Shown: positions 28,300 through 39,343, counted from the first letter of the stretch. The stretch is 64,000 nucleotides of DNA from Roseiconus lacunae (GCF_008312935.1 NZ_VSZO01000001.1:124001-188000), one strand, 5' to 3'. Program-made: numbers and translations. Notes: generated by a model not told the origin, from the sequence alone.

Positions 28300-31200
28300 A
28301 TGCCATCGACTGCCGCAACCGTCTTGATCGCGTTGATCATGCAGCTGGGAAACGAACCGGTCGTACGTTGGAACTTTGACGCCAAAGACCCGCAACATCC
28401 CTTCGCGGAAAAGCTGCAGCAGAAAGGGAATGTTTATCGAGATATCGCCGGACCTCGACCGCCCGAATTTCCGGAGATGTCGCCAGAGAACACCGCCGCG
28501 CAAGTCGATGCAAATGCGTACTTGTCATTGCCAGACCCCGGAACGAACAGCCCCTTTGATTTTTCAAACGGTGATGAGATCACGATCGAAGCGTGGGTGA
28601 ATCCGACGCAAGCGGCCGAGGGCCAACCGTTGTATGTGATCGGCAAAGGCCGGACAGGGCGTCCGGGATTCGGCCGCGACAATCAGAACTGGGCCTTACG
28701 GATCGTCAGCCGCAAAGGCGAAGCACACCTTAGTTTTCTCTTTGCGACTCCACCAAGTTCGGGCGATCGACATTGGCATCGCTGGACGACAACCAAAAGC
28801 TTCCCTGTGGGGACGGGCTGGCATCATGTTGCCGTCGCCTATCGGTTCGGTGCCCCCGACACGGTACGAGGCTGGATTAATGGGCAAGCTACCGATGGTC
28901 GCTGGGACATGGGAGGTGCGACGAAGGAGTCTCCGATTGTCGACGATGACGAGATTCGTGTGGGAAGTCGCTTTATCGGACGACTCGATGACGTCGCGAT
29001 ACACCGCCAAGTTTTGACTGACGAAATCATGCTGTCGCGATTCCGAAGGATTGGCAAACGACGTGTGATCGAACCGCAACCGGAGGTCATGCCTGAGATC
29101 GCATCCGTCGCCGACAACCAAGTGGTGGTGCAAGTTTGCGAATTGATGCCTTCCGATGAACGTTGGCTCAATGAAGGCGAACGGTGGCCGGATGAAGCAA
29201 TTCGATTTGAGAGTTCCTCTTTTTTGTTACCAAGGTTGCCGCTGCATTATGACGAAGTCGGTGTTCGTGACGCTTGGAAAGCCCCACTGTTGCTTCGGAT
29301 GATCGGGGACGTCGATCTTCAGCCGGGACAACAACAATTTTTAATTCGAGCTCGCGGACAAAGTCGATTGTGGGTCGATGGCAAACTTGTCGCGCGTACC
29401 GATGCGAGTAATCGCAAGCCGCCCGATGGCGAAGAACCCGTCGCGCCACTGCCCAAACCACCGATCGCCGGCACTCGTCCCCATCGGTATGGACAGCAGG
29501 AATCGATCGGCCAAGTCATGATCGAAGCCGCCGGCGAGGATTCGGACGAGCCGATCAAACGTTGCCGCGTCGTGTTCGAAGTGATCGTCGGTGGCAACGC
29601 TCGACGTACCGAGACCGGCGAAATTTGTGTGGCGGTGTTGTCACCCGATGGTAACCGCTATTCCATTTTGGCCCCCGCAAGCGAACGCGTGCCCCTAACG
29701 GACGCAGCGGTAAAACCTGAATTGCGATCGATCGAAAGTGCACTCGCTGACTTTGACGATCAACGCCGGCGAGATGCGATGAATTCCGTGCAAGCCTATT
29801 GGGATCATCGACACCGGTCGGCACGGCAATGGGTTTCAGAGCAGTCCGCACAACCTGTCGTGCCCGATGGGACTCATCCGGTCGACTATTTCATCGAGTC
29901 AAAAATTCAAGCGGCGATTGAAACTGCGAGTGGCGAAAACGCCGAACAAGCGGCGGCGTTTCACGAAGACGTTTTACCGTTGCTGCGTGAACAATGTTTC
30001 CGATGCCACGGCGAGAAGAGCCAGGGAGGATTAAAACTCGATTCCCGTGATGCGGCCCTAGCGGCGGGGGATTCGGAGGTTCCTGCGGTCGTACCAGGAA
30101 ATAGCGACGCAAGTGAACTGATCGCCCGAGTCGTTTCCGGTGACATGCCGCCAACGGAAAACGGTTTGTCAGACCGGCAAATCGAAACCATGAAACGATG
30201 GATTGATCAGGGGGCCGCTTGGCCGGCGCCACCGATCGCCCCGGAGCAAGTTTCTCTCGCTCCGACTTTAGACGATGCGGCCTATCTGAGACGTCTTTCA
30301 CTCGACACCATCGGTGTGCTTCCGGGGTCGGATGAGGTTCGTTCGTTCATCGAGGATTCCTCACCAAGCAAACGAACTAACTTGGCTGAAAAACTCCTTC
30401 GTGACGATCGCTTTGCGGATCATTGGATCAGTTTTTGGCTCGATCGCTTAGCCGAGAATCCTTCGTTGTTGAACGCGTCATTAAACAGCACTGGGCCGTT
30501 TCGTTGGTTTTTATACGATTCACTACGCGACAATAAAGCGATCGATCGCATGGCCACCGAGTTGGTAATGTTGCGTGGTGGGGCGGCCGAAGGTGGTAGC
30601 GCGGGCTTTGGTTTAGCCGGTGAGAACGATTCACCGATGGCCGCCAAAGGACATATCGTGGCATCGGCTTTCTTAGGAATCGAATTGCAATGTGCCCGGT
30701 GCCATGATTCGCCGTATCACAGTACGACGCAGGAAGATCTTTATTCGCTGGCTGCGATGTTCAGTCGAAAACCCGTCAAGGTACCCGCCACCAGCCGTGT
30801 TCCCGATGCATTCTTTGACGACCAGAAAGGACGCCAGTCACTGATCGAAGTAACTTTGCCCGTCGGACAAGCGGTTGAACCGACATGGCCCTTCGCCGAC
30901 ATCACAGGCGTTTCCGACGGTCCCGACGTCGATTCATTGGTTCGGAAATCAAACGACAGTCGAGAGCGTTTGGCAGTTCTGCTAACGGCGCCACAAAACC
31001 ACCGATTTCCTAAAGTCATCGTCAACCATGTTTGGAAACGCTTGATTGGGACTGGCTTCGTCGAACCGGTCCATGACTGGGAAGGGCAGCAAGCCAGTCA
31101 TTCCGAATTGCTCGAATGGCTCGCGCGAGACTTTGTCGCGCATGATTATGACTTCAGACACTTGGTCCAACGGATCGTTTCGTCGAAGCTGTACCAACGC

Positions 31201-31986
31201 AAGGCGGTCGGCGAGAATGCGGAGGCGACACCTGAATTGAGGTTTTTCGCCGCTCCGGATCGACGACGTATGAGTGCCGAACAAATCGTCGATTGCCTGC
31301 ATGTGGCAACCGGCCAAAGCATCAACGTCGAAGAACTGACCTTCGTTCATGACGGACGTCGTTCCCTGGGAGCCCGCCAGACGTTGGGGATTCCGCGACG
31401 TGCGTGGATGTTCGGTGACTTGAAAAATGAACGCGATCGCCCCAGCCTTTCGTTGCCTCGGGCCCGTGCGGTTGCCGACGTACTGGAAGCATTCGGTTGG
31501 ACCGGATCGAGACAACGTCCCATCCATGAACGTGATCTTGAACCGAACGTGTTGCAGCCGGGGGTGTTGGCTAACGGGACGCTGTCTGTTTCGCTAACGA
31601 GGGCCGCCCATCAAAGCTCGCTCGCCGATCTGGCCTGTGAAGCGGCGTCGGCAGATGAATTAGTCGAGACGTTGTTCCTACGATTCCTAACCCGTTTACC
31701 GACTGAGCAAGAACGCGAAGTTTTTGGGAGAGCGTTGTCCGATCGGTTCGAGCAGCGTCAACGGCCTGGTGATCAGGTCAAATCAATCGAAACACCACCG
31801 CGGTTGCCCCAAGTCGATTGGTTCAATCACCTGCGTCCTCGCGCCAATGAGATTCAGCTCGAAATCGAACAACGTGTCCAAGCCGGCCCCCCTGCGGATC
31901 CTCGTTTGGATCCTCTATGGCGCGAGGTCTATGAAGATGTGGTTTGGAGTCTGATCAATCACAGTGAATTTGTCTGGATGCCCTAA
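28300..31986 (+). CDS. LamG-PSCyt1-DUF1549-DUF1553 protein
   Basis: A 1228-residue exported protein, a paralogue of the one at 23220 with a different domain order. An N-terminal LamG/concanavalin-like domain (~15-255, with [20 protein letters not shown] and [14 protein letters not shown]) comes first, then a beta-rich stretch with a PA14-like look (~330-390), the cytochrome-like C566-F-R-C-H motif in a PSCyt1 domain, DUF1549 (~650-830, second CxxCH at C798) and DUF1553 (~880-1228, with [19 protein letters not shown] and [14 protein letters not shown]). The N-terminus is weakly hydrophobic ([11 protein letters not shown]), so export is likely but less sure than for its paralogue. It is followed after 14 bases by the second DUF1501 gene. 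Confidence 0.85.
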   Translation: MPSTAATVLIALIMQLGNEPVVRWNFDAKDPQHPFAEKLQQKGNVYRDIAGPRPPEFPEMSPENTAAQVDANAYLSLPDPGTNSPFDFSNGDEITIEAWVNPTQAAEGQPLYVIGKGRTGRPGFGRDNQNWALRIVSRKGEAHLSFLFATPPSSGDRHWHRWTTTKSFPVGTGWHHVAVAYRFGAPDTVRGWINGQATDGRWDMGGATKESPIVDDDEIRVGSRFIGRLDDVAIHRQVLTDEIMLSRFRRIGKRRVIEPQPEVMPEIASVADNQVVVQVCELMPSDERWLNEGERWPDEAIRFESSSFLLPRLPLHYDEVGVRDAWKAPLLLRMIGDVDLQPGQQQFLIRARGQSRLWVDGKLVARTDASNRKPPDGEEPVAPLPKPPIAGTRPHRYGQQESIGQVMIEAAGEDSDEPIKRCRVVFEVIVGGNARRTETGEICVAVLSPDGNRYSILAPASERVPLTDAAVKPELRSIESALADFDDQRRRDAMNSVQAYWDHRHRSARQWVSEQSAQPVVPDGTHPVDYFIESKIQAAIETASGENAEQAAAFHEDVLPLLREQCFRCHGEKSQGGLKLDSRDAALAAGDSEVPAVVPGNSDASELIARVVSGDMPPTENGLSDRQIETMKRWIDQGAAWPAPPIAPEQVSLAPTLDDAAYLRRLSLDTIGVLPGSDEVRSFIEDSSPSKRTNLAEKLLRDDRFADHWISFWLDRLAENPSLLNASLNSTGPFRWFLYDSLRDNKAIDRMATELVMLRGGAAEGGSAGFGLAGENDSPMAAKGHIVASAFLGIELQCARCHDSPYHSTTQEDLYSLAAMFSRKPVKVPATSRVPDAFFDDQKGRQSLIEVTLPVGQAVEPTWPFADITGVSDGPDVDSLVRKSNDSRERLAVLLTAPQNHRFPKVIVNHVWKRLIGTGFVEPVHDWEGQQASHSELLEWLARDFVAHDYDFRHLVQRIVSSKLYQRKAVGENAEATPELRFFAAPDRRRMSAEQIVDCLHVATGQSINVEELTFVHDGRRSLGARQTLGIPRRAWMFGDLKNERDRPSLSLPRARAVADVLEAFGWTGSRQRPIHERDLEPNVLQPGVLANGTLSVSLTRAAHQSSLADLACEAASADELVETLFLRFLTRLPTEQEREVFGRALSDRFEQRQRPGDQVKSIETPPRLPQVDWFNHLRPRANEIQLEIEQRVQAGPPADPRLDPLWREVYEDVVWSLINHSEFVWMP

Positions 31987-32000
31987 GGGAACGACGACCG

Positions 32001-33335
32001 ATGAATCAATCGTCCAATTATTACAGCGCAAACTTGTTAAACCGTCGTCGCTTGCTGCAACGCGGCGCGATACTTGGCGGTGGGTTGCTGACCTCAACAA
32101 AGACCGATGGTGAGGAATCGATTCAGTCCGATCAATCTGATCAGGGGCTGATTCGGGGTCAAGCCGATCATGTGATCTCGATTTGGCTTGGTGGTGGCAT
32201 GGGGCAGATCGATACCTTTGACCCGAAGGCCAAGGGGGATCCAAAAAGTAAACGTCCCGGTGCCTACTATGATGCGATTGAAACATCGGTCTCGGGCGTC
32301 CAGGTCTGTGAACACCTGTCGAAAATGGCGGGGCTAATGGAACATGTGACAGCCGTTCGCAGTGTTCATCATGACATGATCGACGAACATGCCGCGGCCA
32401 CCAATCGAATGCATACCGGTCGTCCGATCAGCGGAACGATCACGTATCCTTCGATCGGATCCATCATCGCGCACGAACGAGGTGCCAATTCAGATACCGC
32501 TCCACCGTATGTCCTGATCGGATACCCCAACGTCACTCGTGGTCCGGGCTTTTTAGGGGCTCGCGATGGGTATTTATATCTGACCGACACCAGTAAAGGT
32601 CCCGCGGGTCTATCGCGTCCCGAGGGGGTGACTCACAAACGGCAAAGTCGTCGAGAACGATTCCTTGCCACTCTTCGTCGCGGCAACGAAGGGGCGATCG
32701 ACAAAGCGGTCGCGGATTATGAACAAGCGATCGAACAGAGCTTAAAATTAAGCGGCCCAGAATTTAACCGCGTCTTCGAACTTGATCGCGAACCCGATTC
32801 GCTTCGAAATCGATATGGTGGCGAGTTCGGTCAACGCTGTTTACTCAGCCGACGATTGATTGAACGCGGCGTGCGATTTATCGAAGTATCACACAATTTG
32901 AATTTCCTGAACGGTTCGGGCTGGGATGTTCACAACGGGGGCATCCTGCAACAACACCAGTTGATTCAAGAACTGGACTTGGCGGTTGGGACATTGATCG
33001 AGGACCTGCATTCAAAGAAGTTATTGGACAAGACCTTGATCGTGATCACGACTGAATTCGGTCGACCACCAGGATTCGATTCCGGTGGCGGGCGCGGTCA
33101 TCAAGGTACGGCGTTTACCTGCGTCCTTGCCGGTGGTGGGTTGAATCACCGCGGTGCCTATGGGCAAACCGATGAACTTTCCCGCAAGATCGTAGCGGAT
33201 CCGGTCGGCGTGCCTGATTTCTTTGCCACGCTCTGTGCCGCCGTCTCAGTCGATTACCGGAAAAATCTTTATGCCGGCGATCGCCCGGTTCCGATCACCG
33301 ACCGCGGTCAACCGATCAGCGATCTGTTCAGCTAA
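32001..33335 (+). CDS. Tat-exported DUF1501 protein
   Basis: A 444-residue DUF1501 family member with a twin-arginine-like signal ([20 protein letters not shown]). Landmarks: [50 protein letters not shown] and [20 protein letters not shown]. It lies 14 bases after the second PSCyt protein and is probably co-translated, making the second cytochrome/DUF1501 pair of this locus. It is clearly diverged from the copy at 26625 and so is an old duplication or independent acquisition. Activity unknown. Confidence 0.87.
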   Translation: MNQSSNYYSANLLNRRRLLQRGAILGGGLLTSTKTDGEESIQSDQSDQGLIRGQADHVISIWLGGGMGQIDTFDPKAKGDPKSKRPGAYYDAIETSVSGVQVCEHLSKMAGLMEHVTAVRSVHHDMIDEHAAATNRMHTGRPISGTITYPSIGSIIAHERGANSDTAPPYVLIGYPNVTRGPGFLGARDGYLYLTDTSKGPAGLSRPEGVTHKRQSRRERFLATLRRGNEGAIDKAVADYEQAIEQSLKLSGPEFNRVFELDREPDSLRNRYGGEFGQRCLLSRRLIERGVRFIEVSHNLNFLNGSGWDVHNGGILQQHQLIQELDLAVGTLIEDLHSKKLLDKTLIVITTEFGRPPGFDSGGGRGHQGTAFTCVLAGGGLNHRGAYGQTDELSRKIVADPVGVPDFFATLCAAVSVDYRKNLYAGDRPVPITDRGQPISDLFS

Positions 33336-33495
33336 GCTGATTCGGTACAACGTTTGCGATGAATGATCGGCCAGTCGCAACGAACGGCTGAGACAAGATT
33401 TGGTCATTGATGCACCAATGCGCAATGACCAATACCGAAGCCGAGCGTTGCCCACGCCAAGCTACCAGTGCAACGTTCTTACCAGGTCGACGATC

Positions 33496-33741
33496 ATGAT
33501 TATCTTTGGGATCACCAGTAAACAAGCGGTGGAATCAGTGGGCGAGTTCCAGTGTCCGGCTTGTCGGAAATCAACCGATTGCGGACGAATCATCATCGCC
33601 AAGTACATGACGTTCTTCTTTATTCCACTGATTCCTATCGGTCGCTCCCGAACACACCGGTTTGTCTGTAAAAGCTGTGGCAGTGTTTATTCTGAAACTG
33701 CTATCGGGCAGGTTCCGCACGGATCGTCACTCGCTCATTGA
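33496..33741 (+). CDS. small zinc-ribbon protein
   Basis: An 81-residue protein beginning MIIFGITSKQAVE. Two CxxC knuckles (CPACRKSTDC and CKSCGSVYSE) flank a hydrophobic segment with the phrase YMTFFFIPLIPIGRSRTHRF. This layout matches the zinc-ribbon_15 type of small bacterial proteins of unknown function. The frame is open further upstream to 33400 but the family start is at 33496. Possibly membrane-associated. Followed 124 bases later by a GlsB/YeaQ-type membrane protein. Confidence 0.75.
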   Translation: MIIFGITSKQAVESVGEFQCPACRKSTDCGRIIIAKYMTFFFIPLIPIGRSRTHRFVCKSCGSVYSETAIGQVPHGSSLAH

Positions 33742-33865
33742 TCGAAAATCAGCCAACACCAAGCGTGTTATGGGCGCCAAAGGATTGGCATGCGATTCGC
33801 ATCACTGCCGTTTTGTTGAAGAACCATGCTGTTCGTTCCACAAAACCAAAGTGAGGCATAGAAAG

Positions 33866-34126
33866 ATGTTGATTCCAATTATTGGCTGGATGCTATTCGG
33901 ATTGTTGATTGGCGCGGTCGCTCGTTTGCTGGTTCCAGGTCCACAGCCAATGGGACTGTTGATGACCATGCTATTGGGCGTCGCGGGATCGTTTACTGGC
34001 GGATTCGTCGCCTATCTAATCTTTGGCGGAACGCCGTTCCAAGCGGTTGGCTGGATTGGATCGTTGATCGGTGCCGTCGCTCTTCTGCTGATTGCCCAAC
34101 GAACGAGTCGACGCACAACGGTTTGA
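33866..34126 (+). CDS. GlsB/YeaQ/YmgE-family small membrane protein
   Basis: An 86-residue protein with three hydrophobic segments (IPIIGWMLFGLLIGAVARLL; LLMTMLLGVAGSFTGGFVAY; AVGWIGSLIGAVALLLIA), matching the length and glycine pattern of the transglycosylase-associated/YeaQ-YmgE family found with stress responses in many bacteria. Start chosen at 33866, where GTGAGG lies upstream; the frame is open back to 33662 but the extra residues look non-coding and overlap the zinc-ribbon gene. The biochemical role of the family is not known. Confidence 0.8.
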   Translation: MLIPIIGWMLFGLLIGAVARLLVPGPQPMGLLMTMLLGVAGSFTGGFVAYLIFGGTPFQAVGWIGSLIGAVALLLIAQRTSRRTTV

Positions 34127-34223
34127 TACGACAACGATGTAGCGTATTTGCAATCTGAACGCTCGGCTTAGCGGCGAACGCGTGCGGTGCATGCCCACGT
34201 TTAGACCATTTTTTCTTACAATC

Positions 34224-34262
34224 AGCGGAAACCGATACATTCTCCTCGAACCGGTTTCCGCT
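34224..34262. repeat. perfect 11-bp inverted repeat
   Basis: AGCGGAAACCG (34224-34234), 17-base spacer, CGGTTTCCGCT (34252-34262). It lies between the YeaQ-type gene and the first sulfatase, after a TTTTTT tract at 34210-34215. It could be a terminator hairpin for the former or an operator for the latter. Confidence 0.45.
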
Positions 34263-34386
34263 CATGGTTCACTTATCTACACGCTGGTCACTGTCTTCTG
34301 CGCAACCAGCCCGAGCGTTTGGCATGAACCATGGCACAGTCCCTCCGTGCCATCGGTCAGCCACGCGATTTAGAGTTCGCCCTCGC

Positions 34387-35847
34387 ATGCCCGCAACCGT
34401 CATTCGGTTGGTCCGAGGGCCGCGTTGTGTCAAGATATTCGGCTGTCTGTTCCTTGTCGTATTGCTCAGCAAATTGAATCTGTGTGCCGACGATCGTGTT
34501 ACGGCTCAACGCCCCAACTTGATTGTCGTGATGGTTGATGACATGGGGTATGAAGGGATCAGTTGTTTTGGAAACCCCTACTTCGAAACACCTGAAATCG
34601 ACCGATTCGCTGCAGAGGGAATTAGGTTGACCGACTTTCATTCTTCCGGAACCGTCTGTTCACCAACCCGCGCAGGACTACTGACAGGGCGCTATCAACA
34701 ACGCGCAGGGATCGAGGCGGTGATCCACCCGCACTCGGATCATCCGGAGCATCGCAAAGGCTTGCAGATCAGCGAGGTGACATTCGCCGAAAAATTAAAG
34801 GCAGCTGGCTATGTGACCGGGCTAATCGGTAAATGGCATCAAGGGTATCCGCAGAATTCCGAAGAGTATCATCCCGACAACCACGGGTTCGACCATTTCA
34901 TCGGCTATCACAGTGGTAACATTGATTTCGTCAGTCACATCGGCGACCACAATCGTCATGACTGGTGGGTCGGTCGCGAAGAGACAAAAATGGAGGGCTA
35001 TTCGACGCACCTGATTAATGATGCGACAGTCGATTTTGTCAGACAGCACGCAGCCCAACGGCAACCGTTTTGCTTGTACGTCGCCCACGAAGCAATTCAC
35101 AATCCGGTCCAAGTTCCGGGGGATCCTGTCCGACGCACCGAATCAGAATGGAACCGATGGGACTGGCGAAAGGTCTCACCCGAGGAGCGAATTGCAAAAT
35201 ACAAGGGAATGACTCTTCCGATTGATGATGGCATGGGGCGACTGCGACGGTTATTAAACGAACTTGACATCGCCGAAAATACGCTTCTGTTGTTCTTTTC
35301 AGACAATGGCCCAGCCGGCGACTTTCCCAGTGGCAGTCCGAATCTGCGTGGCGGCAAGGGCACAGTGTATGAGGGTGGCCACAAAGTCCCCGCGTTTGCT
35401 TGGTGGCCGGGACGGATTCAAGCGGGGACGCATAGCGACGAGTGCCTGATCAGCTTAGATGTGATGCCGACCCTACTCGCCGTCGCTGGCGTTACTCCCG
35501 AAGGCGGTCGCCCACTCGACGGAGTCGATCTTTCACCAGTCCTTTTTGCACAACAAACACTGCCGAGCCGAAAACTCTTTTGGGCATCACTTTCCAATCG
35601 AGGCCAGCGGAGTGAAGCGATGCGACATGGGCCATGGAAGTTGGTGGTTCAGCATCCAAAGGCCGACCCAGGAACGTTCGAGAACGAACATGCCGAGCTA
35701 TACCATTTGGGAAACGACCCCGCCGAAGAAATCGACGTTGCAAAACGTGAGCCTGAACGCACGAAGCGAATGCTCGAAGAGCTCAAGACTTGGTACGCAG
35801 AAACGCAGCAATCAGCGACTGAGCAACCCGGCGGTTGGAATCGCTGA
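34387..35847 (+). CDS. secreted formylglycine-dependent sulfatase
   Basis: A 486-residue type-I sulfatase. Signal peptide (core IFGCLFLVVLLSKLNLCA), metal-binding VVMVDDMGYEG, and the sulfatase signature C91-S-P-T-R-A-G-L-L-T-G-R whose Cys is converted to formylglycine. A conserved Lys/His pair follows in GLIGKWHQG, and FFSDNGPAGDFPSG supplies the C-terminal metal site. It would release sulfate from a sulfated carbohydrate in the cell envelope or outside. ATG 34387 gives a proper signal peptide; the frame is open to 34264 but those residues look untranslated. It is convergent with a second sulfatase gene. Confidence 0.9.
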   Translation: MPATVIRLVRGPRCVKIFGCLFLVVLLSKLNLCADDRVTAQRPNLIVVMVDDMGYEGISCFGNPYFETPEIDRFAAEGIRLTDFHSSGTVCSPTRAGLLTGRYQQRAGIEAVIHPHSDHPEHRKGLQISEVTFAEKLKAAGYVTGLIGKWHQGYPQNSEEYHPDNHGFDHFIGYHSGNIDFVSHIGDHNRHDWWVGREETKMEGYSTHLINDATVDFVRQHAAQRQPFCLYVAHEAIHNPVQVPGDPVRRTESEWNRWDWRKVSPEERIAKYKGMTLPIDDGMGRLRRLLNELDIAENTLLLFFSDNGPAGDFPSGSPNLRGGKGTVYEGGHKVPAFAWWPGRIQAGTHSDECLISLDVMPTLLAVAGVTPEGGRPLDGVDLSPVLFAQQTLPSRKLFWASLSNRGQRSEAMRHGPWKLVVQHPKADPGTFENEHAELYHLGNDPAEEIDVAKREPERTKRMLEELKTWYAETQQSATEQPGGWNR

Positions 35848-35919
35848 GGATCAATATTTGAGCCGTACGCGGTAGCGTCGATTCCAAAATTCAGTAACCG
35901 CCGCATCTACAAACCGTGG

Positions 35920-36044
35920 ACTGTTCTTCCACACCCGAAATAAAGACTAGCCGAACGGTGTTAGCCACGTTTGCCATTTAATAGCCGGGCTAACACCCGT
36001 CGGCTGATGAGTCGAATCCGAACACTTGGTCTAGTCGGAGCCCT
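35920..36044 (-). repeat. dispersed ~125-bp repeat, copy E
   Basis: In reverse complement it reads AGGGCTCCGACTAGACC, then CTCATCAGCCGACGGGTGTT, matching copy B closely. Its internal stem is perfect: GGTGTTAGCC pairs with GGCTAACACC, whereas copy A has GGCGTT/AACGCC, so the third pair covaries. It lies in the 248-base region between the convergent sulfatase genes. Confidence 0.78.
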
Positions 36045-36095
36045 TGTTACGTTCGCGAAGCGACTTCGCCTAAAAAGAAAAGTGACGTTTGTCAA

Positions 36096-37682
36096 TTAGC
36101 GACGACGTTGGGGGCGACCAAGGTTAGTGTCTTCGGGGACACCGAATTGTTGTTGGGCAGCGTCAAGCTGATCCTTCAATCGCTGCTGGACCGTCTCATA
36201 ATCGGTGCTGCCATAAACGCTTTGCAGTTCGTTCGGATCGGCCTTCAAATCGAACAGTTCCCAGTCGTCAATCTTCTTTCCCTCGAGCGCGTAGTAGCGA
36301 ATCAACTTGTGGCGTCCGTCGGTGACTCCGTAGTGCCGTGCGACGTTATGGGCCCCAGGATTTTCATAGTAGTGGTAATAAAACACGTCACGCCAATCGG
36401 CTGGTGTGTTGCCCTTCAGCAGCGGCACCAAAGAACGACCCTGCATATCGTCGGGAACACTGACACCGGCAAGATCAAGAAACGTTTCGGCAAAGTCTAA
36501 GTTGGAAGTAATGTCGTCGTTCGTCGATCCGGGCTCTACGACGTTCGGCCAACGGACGAGTAGCGGTGTTCGCAGTGATTCCTCATACATCCAGCGTTTG
36601 TCGTACCAACCGTGTTCGCCAAGGTACCAACCTTGATCGGAGGAGTAGATCACGACGGTGTTTTCGGCCAAGCCGGACTCGTCCAAATAATCAAGGATCT
36701 CGCCAATCCCATCGTCAACGCTTTTGACGCAGCGAAGATAGTCTTTGACATAACGTTGGTATTTCCACTTGATGACCTCTTCTTCGGTCATCGCGTCCCG
36801 AGCTTTCAGGAACGCTTCGTTTTTGGGTTGGTAGGCGGCATCCCACACCTTCTTCTGCTCTTCGTTCATGTTGCCGTATCCGGACAACTTCAAATCGTTC
36901 GCGTTCAAATGGTCACGAACGGTCATTTGTTGTTTGCTTGCCGCTTGTGTACGGCCCTTGTAATCGTCCCATAGTGTTTCTGGTTCGGGGACAGTCACAT
37001 CATCGAGCCAGTTCAGGTACTTCGGTGCAGGGCGCCAGTTTCGGTGCGGCGCCTTATGTTGGTACATGACCATAAAAGGCTTGTCATCGTCTCGATCTTT
37101 CTTCAGCCAATCGAGGGTTTTCTTGGTGATGATTTCGGTGGTGTAGCCGGTGTGTTTTCGCGTGACCGGTTCACCGTTTTCACCCTCGGTGATCATTGGT
37201 GGATTGTAGTACGGTCCCTGACCTTTTAGCACGTCGTAGTAGTCGTAGCCTTGAGGCGTGGTGACGAGGTGCCATTTGCCGATGACGGCGGTTTGATAGC
37301 CCGCTTTCTGCAGCAACTTTGGAAACGTCTGCTGATCACCATTAAATCGATTGCCATTGCGGATGAAGCCGTTCACATGGCTGTACTTTCCCGTTTGGAT
37401 GACCGCTCGACTTGGTCCACAGATTCCGTTAGTGACATAGCATCGATCAAAACGCATGCCTTCGCGAGCGATTCGATCCATGTTGGGCGTCGAGATTCGT
37501 GACGGGTCGTATGCGCTCAACGCCTGGGTGCAGTGATCGTCGGTGAAAATGAAGACAATGTTCGGACAGTCTGCGGCATGAGCTTGCCGGACGTTGCCAA
37601 TGAACATCCCCAGTGGGGAAAGAGCGAGCAGTGCCAAGCAAGCGAGCTGCCGGCAGGCATCAGTAATTCCTGCAATTCGCAT
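36096..37682 (-). CDS. secreted formylglycine-dependent sulfatase
   Basis: A 528-residue sulfatase with a signal peptide ending near AHAADC. Metal-binding [12 protein letters not shown], signature C88[11 protein letters not shown] with the formylglycine Cys, AVIGKWHL, and a closing metal site [22 protein letters not shown]. It belongs to a different subfamily from the sulfatase at 34387 (CGPSR versus CSPTR, and the long C-terminal [16 protein letters not shown] stretch), so the two probably act on different linkages. Divergent from the DUF1080 gene across 304 bases. Confidence 0.9.
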   Translation of the reverse strand: MRIAGITDACRQLACLALLALSPLGMFIGNVRQAHAADCPNIVFIFTDDHCTQALSAYDPSRISTPNMDRIAREGMRFDRCYVTNGICGPSRAVIQTGKYSHVNGFIRNGNRFNGDQQTFPKLLQKAGYQTAVIGKWHLVTTPQGYDYYDVLKGQGPYYNPPMITEGENGEPVTRKHTGYTTEIITKKTLDWLKKDRDDDKPFMVMYQHKAPHRNWRPAPKYLNWLDDVTVPEPETLWDDYKGRTQAASKQQMTVRDHLNANDLKLSGYGNMNEEQKKVWDAAYQPKNEAFLKARDAMTEEEVIKWKYQRYVKDYLRCVKSVDDGIGEILDYLDESGLAENTVVIYSSDQGWYLGEHGWYDKRWMYEESLRTPLLVRWPNVVEPGSTNDDITSNLDFAETFLDLAGVSVPDDMQGRSLVPLLKGNTPADWRDVFYYHYYENPGAHNVARHYGVTDGRHKLIRYYALEGKKIDDWELFDLKADPNELQSVYGSTDYETVQQRLKDQLDAAQQQFGVPEDTNLGRPQRRR

Positions 37683-37986
37683 AAGGATCGTCGATGGGTG
37701 AGAGAATTAGGGGCGAGATTCCCGTTCGGAACAGACACGGGGAACTGAGGGCACATCGTACCCGCCGCCGCACCGGCGGACAAATTCGGGATCGAATTCT
37801 TCGCGGTGCTCCAAATTCGCTCTCATTGGGCGTCCGACCGAGCGTTGACGAAATCCGACAGCGGCATATTCGTCCAAATTGGGGCACGAAACCGCTACGA
37901 TCGGGGTTCCGATGCTGGAGCCGACCGAGACGGCGAATTAGACTTGCCCCTTTCTAGAAAACAGTCCCCCCCTGATATTTCCTGCC
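37683..37986. other. divergent promoter region, sulfatase / DUF1080 gene
   Basis: 304 bases between two divergent start codons; both promoters must lie here. No convincing -35/-10 pair, operator or small gene was recognised. Open frames across it overlap one another and look non-coding. Confidence 0.45.
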
Positions 37987-39186
37987 ATGATTCGATTTTC
38001 GATGCTTCGATTAATCCGGACCGCGCTTCCGATTCTTCTTCTCGCCGGTGCTTCAATGGCAGCGGCACAAGAGAACAACGGCAAGGGCCCTGCCTACACC
38101 GAACCGCCGCAAGACGATGCCAACTACCACCTAATGGGTGAATTTGCCGGTCGTTTGAAGCAGGGCGAAAACAAGGGGCAAACACTCGCGATTCAAATTC
38201 GCCCCATCAAAGGCGACCAGTTCCAAGCGATCGCGTTCTTTGGAGGACTTCCCGGTCAAGACGGCCACGAAACCCAAGAGATGCGGTTAATCGGACTGCG
38301 TTCCGGCGACAACGTCGTGCTTTCGGGCGGCCCGTGGGGCATCTTTGTCGACCCCAAGGGCTGCAACATCGTCGCGTCTAGCGGAAAACTGCTCGGGCGT
38401 TTGAAACGCGTCAATCGCGTCAGCCGCACCCTGGGTGCACAACCGCCCAAGGACGCCGTGGTTATCTTCGATGGCCAATCGGTCGACAACTTTGTCGGAG
38501 GCGAAATGACCGAGAACGGCCTACTGAAAGAAGGCGCGTTGATTTCGCCAATGTTCCAGGACTTCGACATGCACGTTGAGTTTCGCTTGCCATACATGCC
38601 CCTTGCCGATGGGCAGCAACGCGGCAACAGCGGGCTGTACCTGCAAAGCCGGTATGAATGCCAAGTACTCGATTCGTTCGGTACCGAGAAGATGTTCAAC
38701 GGCCTTGGTGCCCTCTACCGAATGAAAGCTCCCGATCTAAACATGGCATTCCCACCGCTGGTTTGGCAAACGTACGACTTGTCATTTACCGCACCACGCT
38801 GGGCATCCGACGGAAAAAAGATTCGTGACGCCCACATCACCAGTTGGGTCAACGGCGTTAAGGTTCAAGATAACGTTGCCCTGCCGAGTAAAACCGGTGC
38901 TGGTAAAGCGGAAGAGCCTTTGTTGTTGCCAATCAACATTCAAGATCACGGTGACCCGGTTCGCTTTCGAAACATTTGGATCGTCGACCGTGGGATCAGC
39001 CAAGCAGAGTTCCCAGTCATTACCTCGCCCAAAGAACGCAAAGAAGCCGCAGCGTTGGAGTGGAACGAAACTTCGAATGAAGAAGCCGCCGAGGATGATT
39101 CCGAGCAGGCAGAGAAGTCCGATGTGGACGCCAAACCAGAAGCTACGCAGGAAGAGAAATCTTCCGATGCGGGCAGTGACCAGTAA
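37987..39186 (+). CDS. secreted DUF1080 (3-keto-disaccharide hydrolase-type) protein
   Basis: A 399-residue exported protein. Signal peptide ~1-27 (LPILLLAGASMAAAQ), an unassigned ~115-residue N-terminal domain, then a concanavalin-like DUF1080 domain at ~155-345: VVIFDGQSVDNFVGG, FDMHVEFRLPYMP, GNSGLYLQSRYECQVLDSF and the closing LLLPINIQDHGDPVRFRNIWI. DUF1080 members hydrolyse or bind 3-keto-glycosides or act as laminarinase-like folds. The last ~40 residues are very rich in Glu, Asp, Ser and Ala with no order expected. Divergent from a sulfatase, which suggests use of a sulfated glycan. Confidence 0.85.
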   Translation: MIRFSMLRLIRTALPILLLAGASMAAAQENNGKGPAYTEPPQDDANYHLMGEFAGRLKQGENKGQTLAIQIRPIKGDQFQAIAFFGGLPGQDGHETQEMRLIGLRSGDNVVLSGGPWGIFVDPKGCNIVASSGKLLGRLKRVNRVSRTLGAQPPKDAVVIFDGQSVDNFVGGEMTENGLLKEGALISPMFQDFDMHVEFRLPYMPLADGQQRGNSGLYLQSRYECQVLDSFGTEKMFNGLGALYRMKAPDLNMAFPPLVWQTYDLSFTAPRWASDGKKIRDAHITSWVNGVKVQDNVALPSKTGAGKAEEPLLLPINIQDHGDPVRFRNIWIVDRGISQAEFPVITSPKERKEAAALEWNETSNEEAAEDDSEQAEKSDVDAKPEATQEEKSSDAGSDQ

Positions 39187-39196
39187 CGCTGCCGCC

Positions 39197-39324
39197 AGCA
39201 CTACTTTCCAGTTCGACTATAGGATTAGCCGATTGGCGTTTGCTACGGTTTTGGTGCAGCAACCGGGACTGATGCCCGTCGGCTGAAGGGTTGCACCAGT
39301 ATCCTCAAACAGAATGAAGCACTA
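39197..39324 (-). repeat. dispersed ~125-bp repeat, copy D
   Basis: The reverse complement starts TAGTGCTTCATTCTGTTTG and ends with GTCGAACTGGAAAGTAGTGC, aligning with copy A end to end. It begins 10 bases after the DUF1080 stop codon. Confidence 0.8.
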
Positions 39325-39343
39325 AGCAGGTAAACATGAGTCT

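Noticed and set aside
33662-33865. N-terminal extension of the YeaQ-type protein
   Set aside because: It overlaps the zinc-ribbon gene and lacks family similarity; the family begins at 33866.
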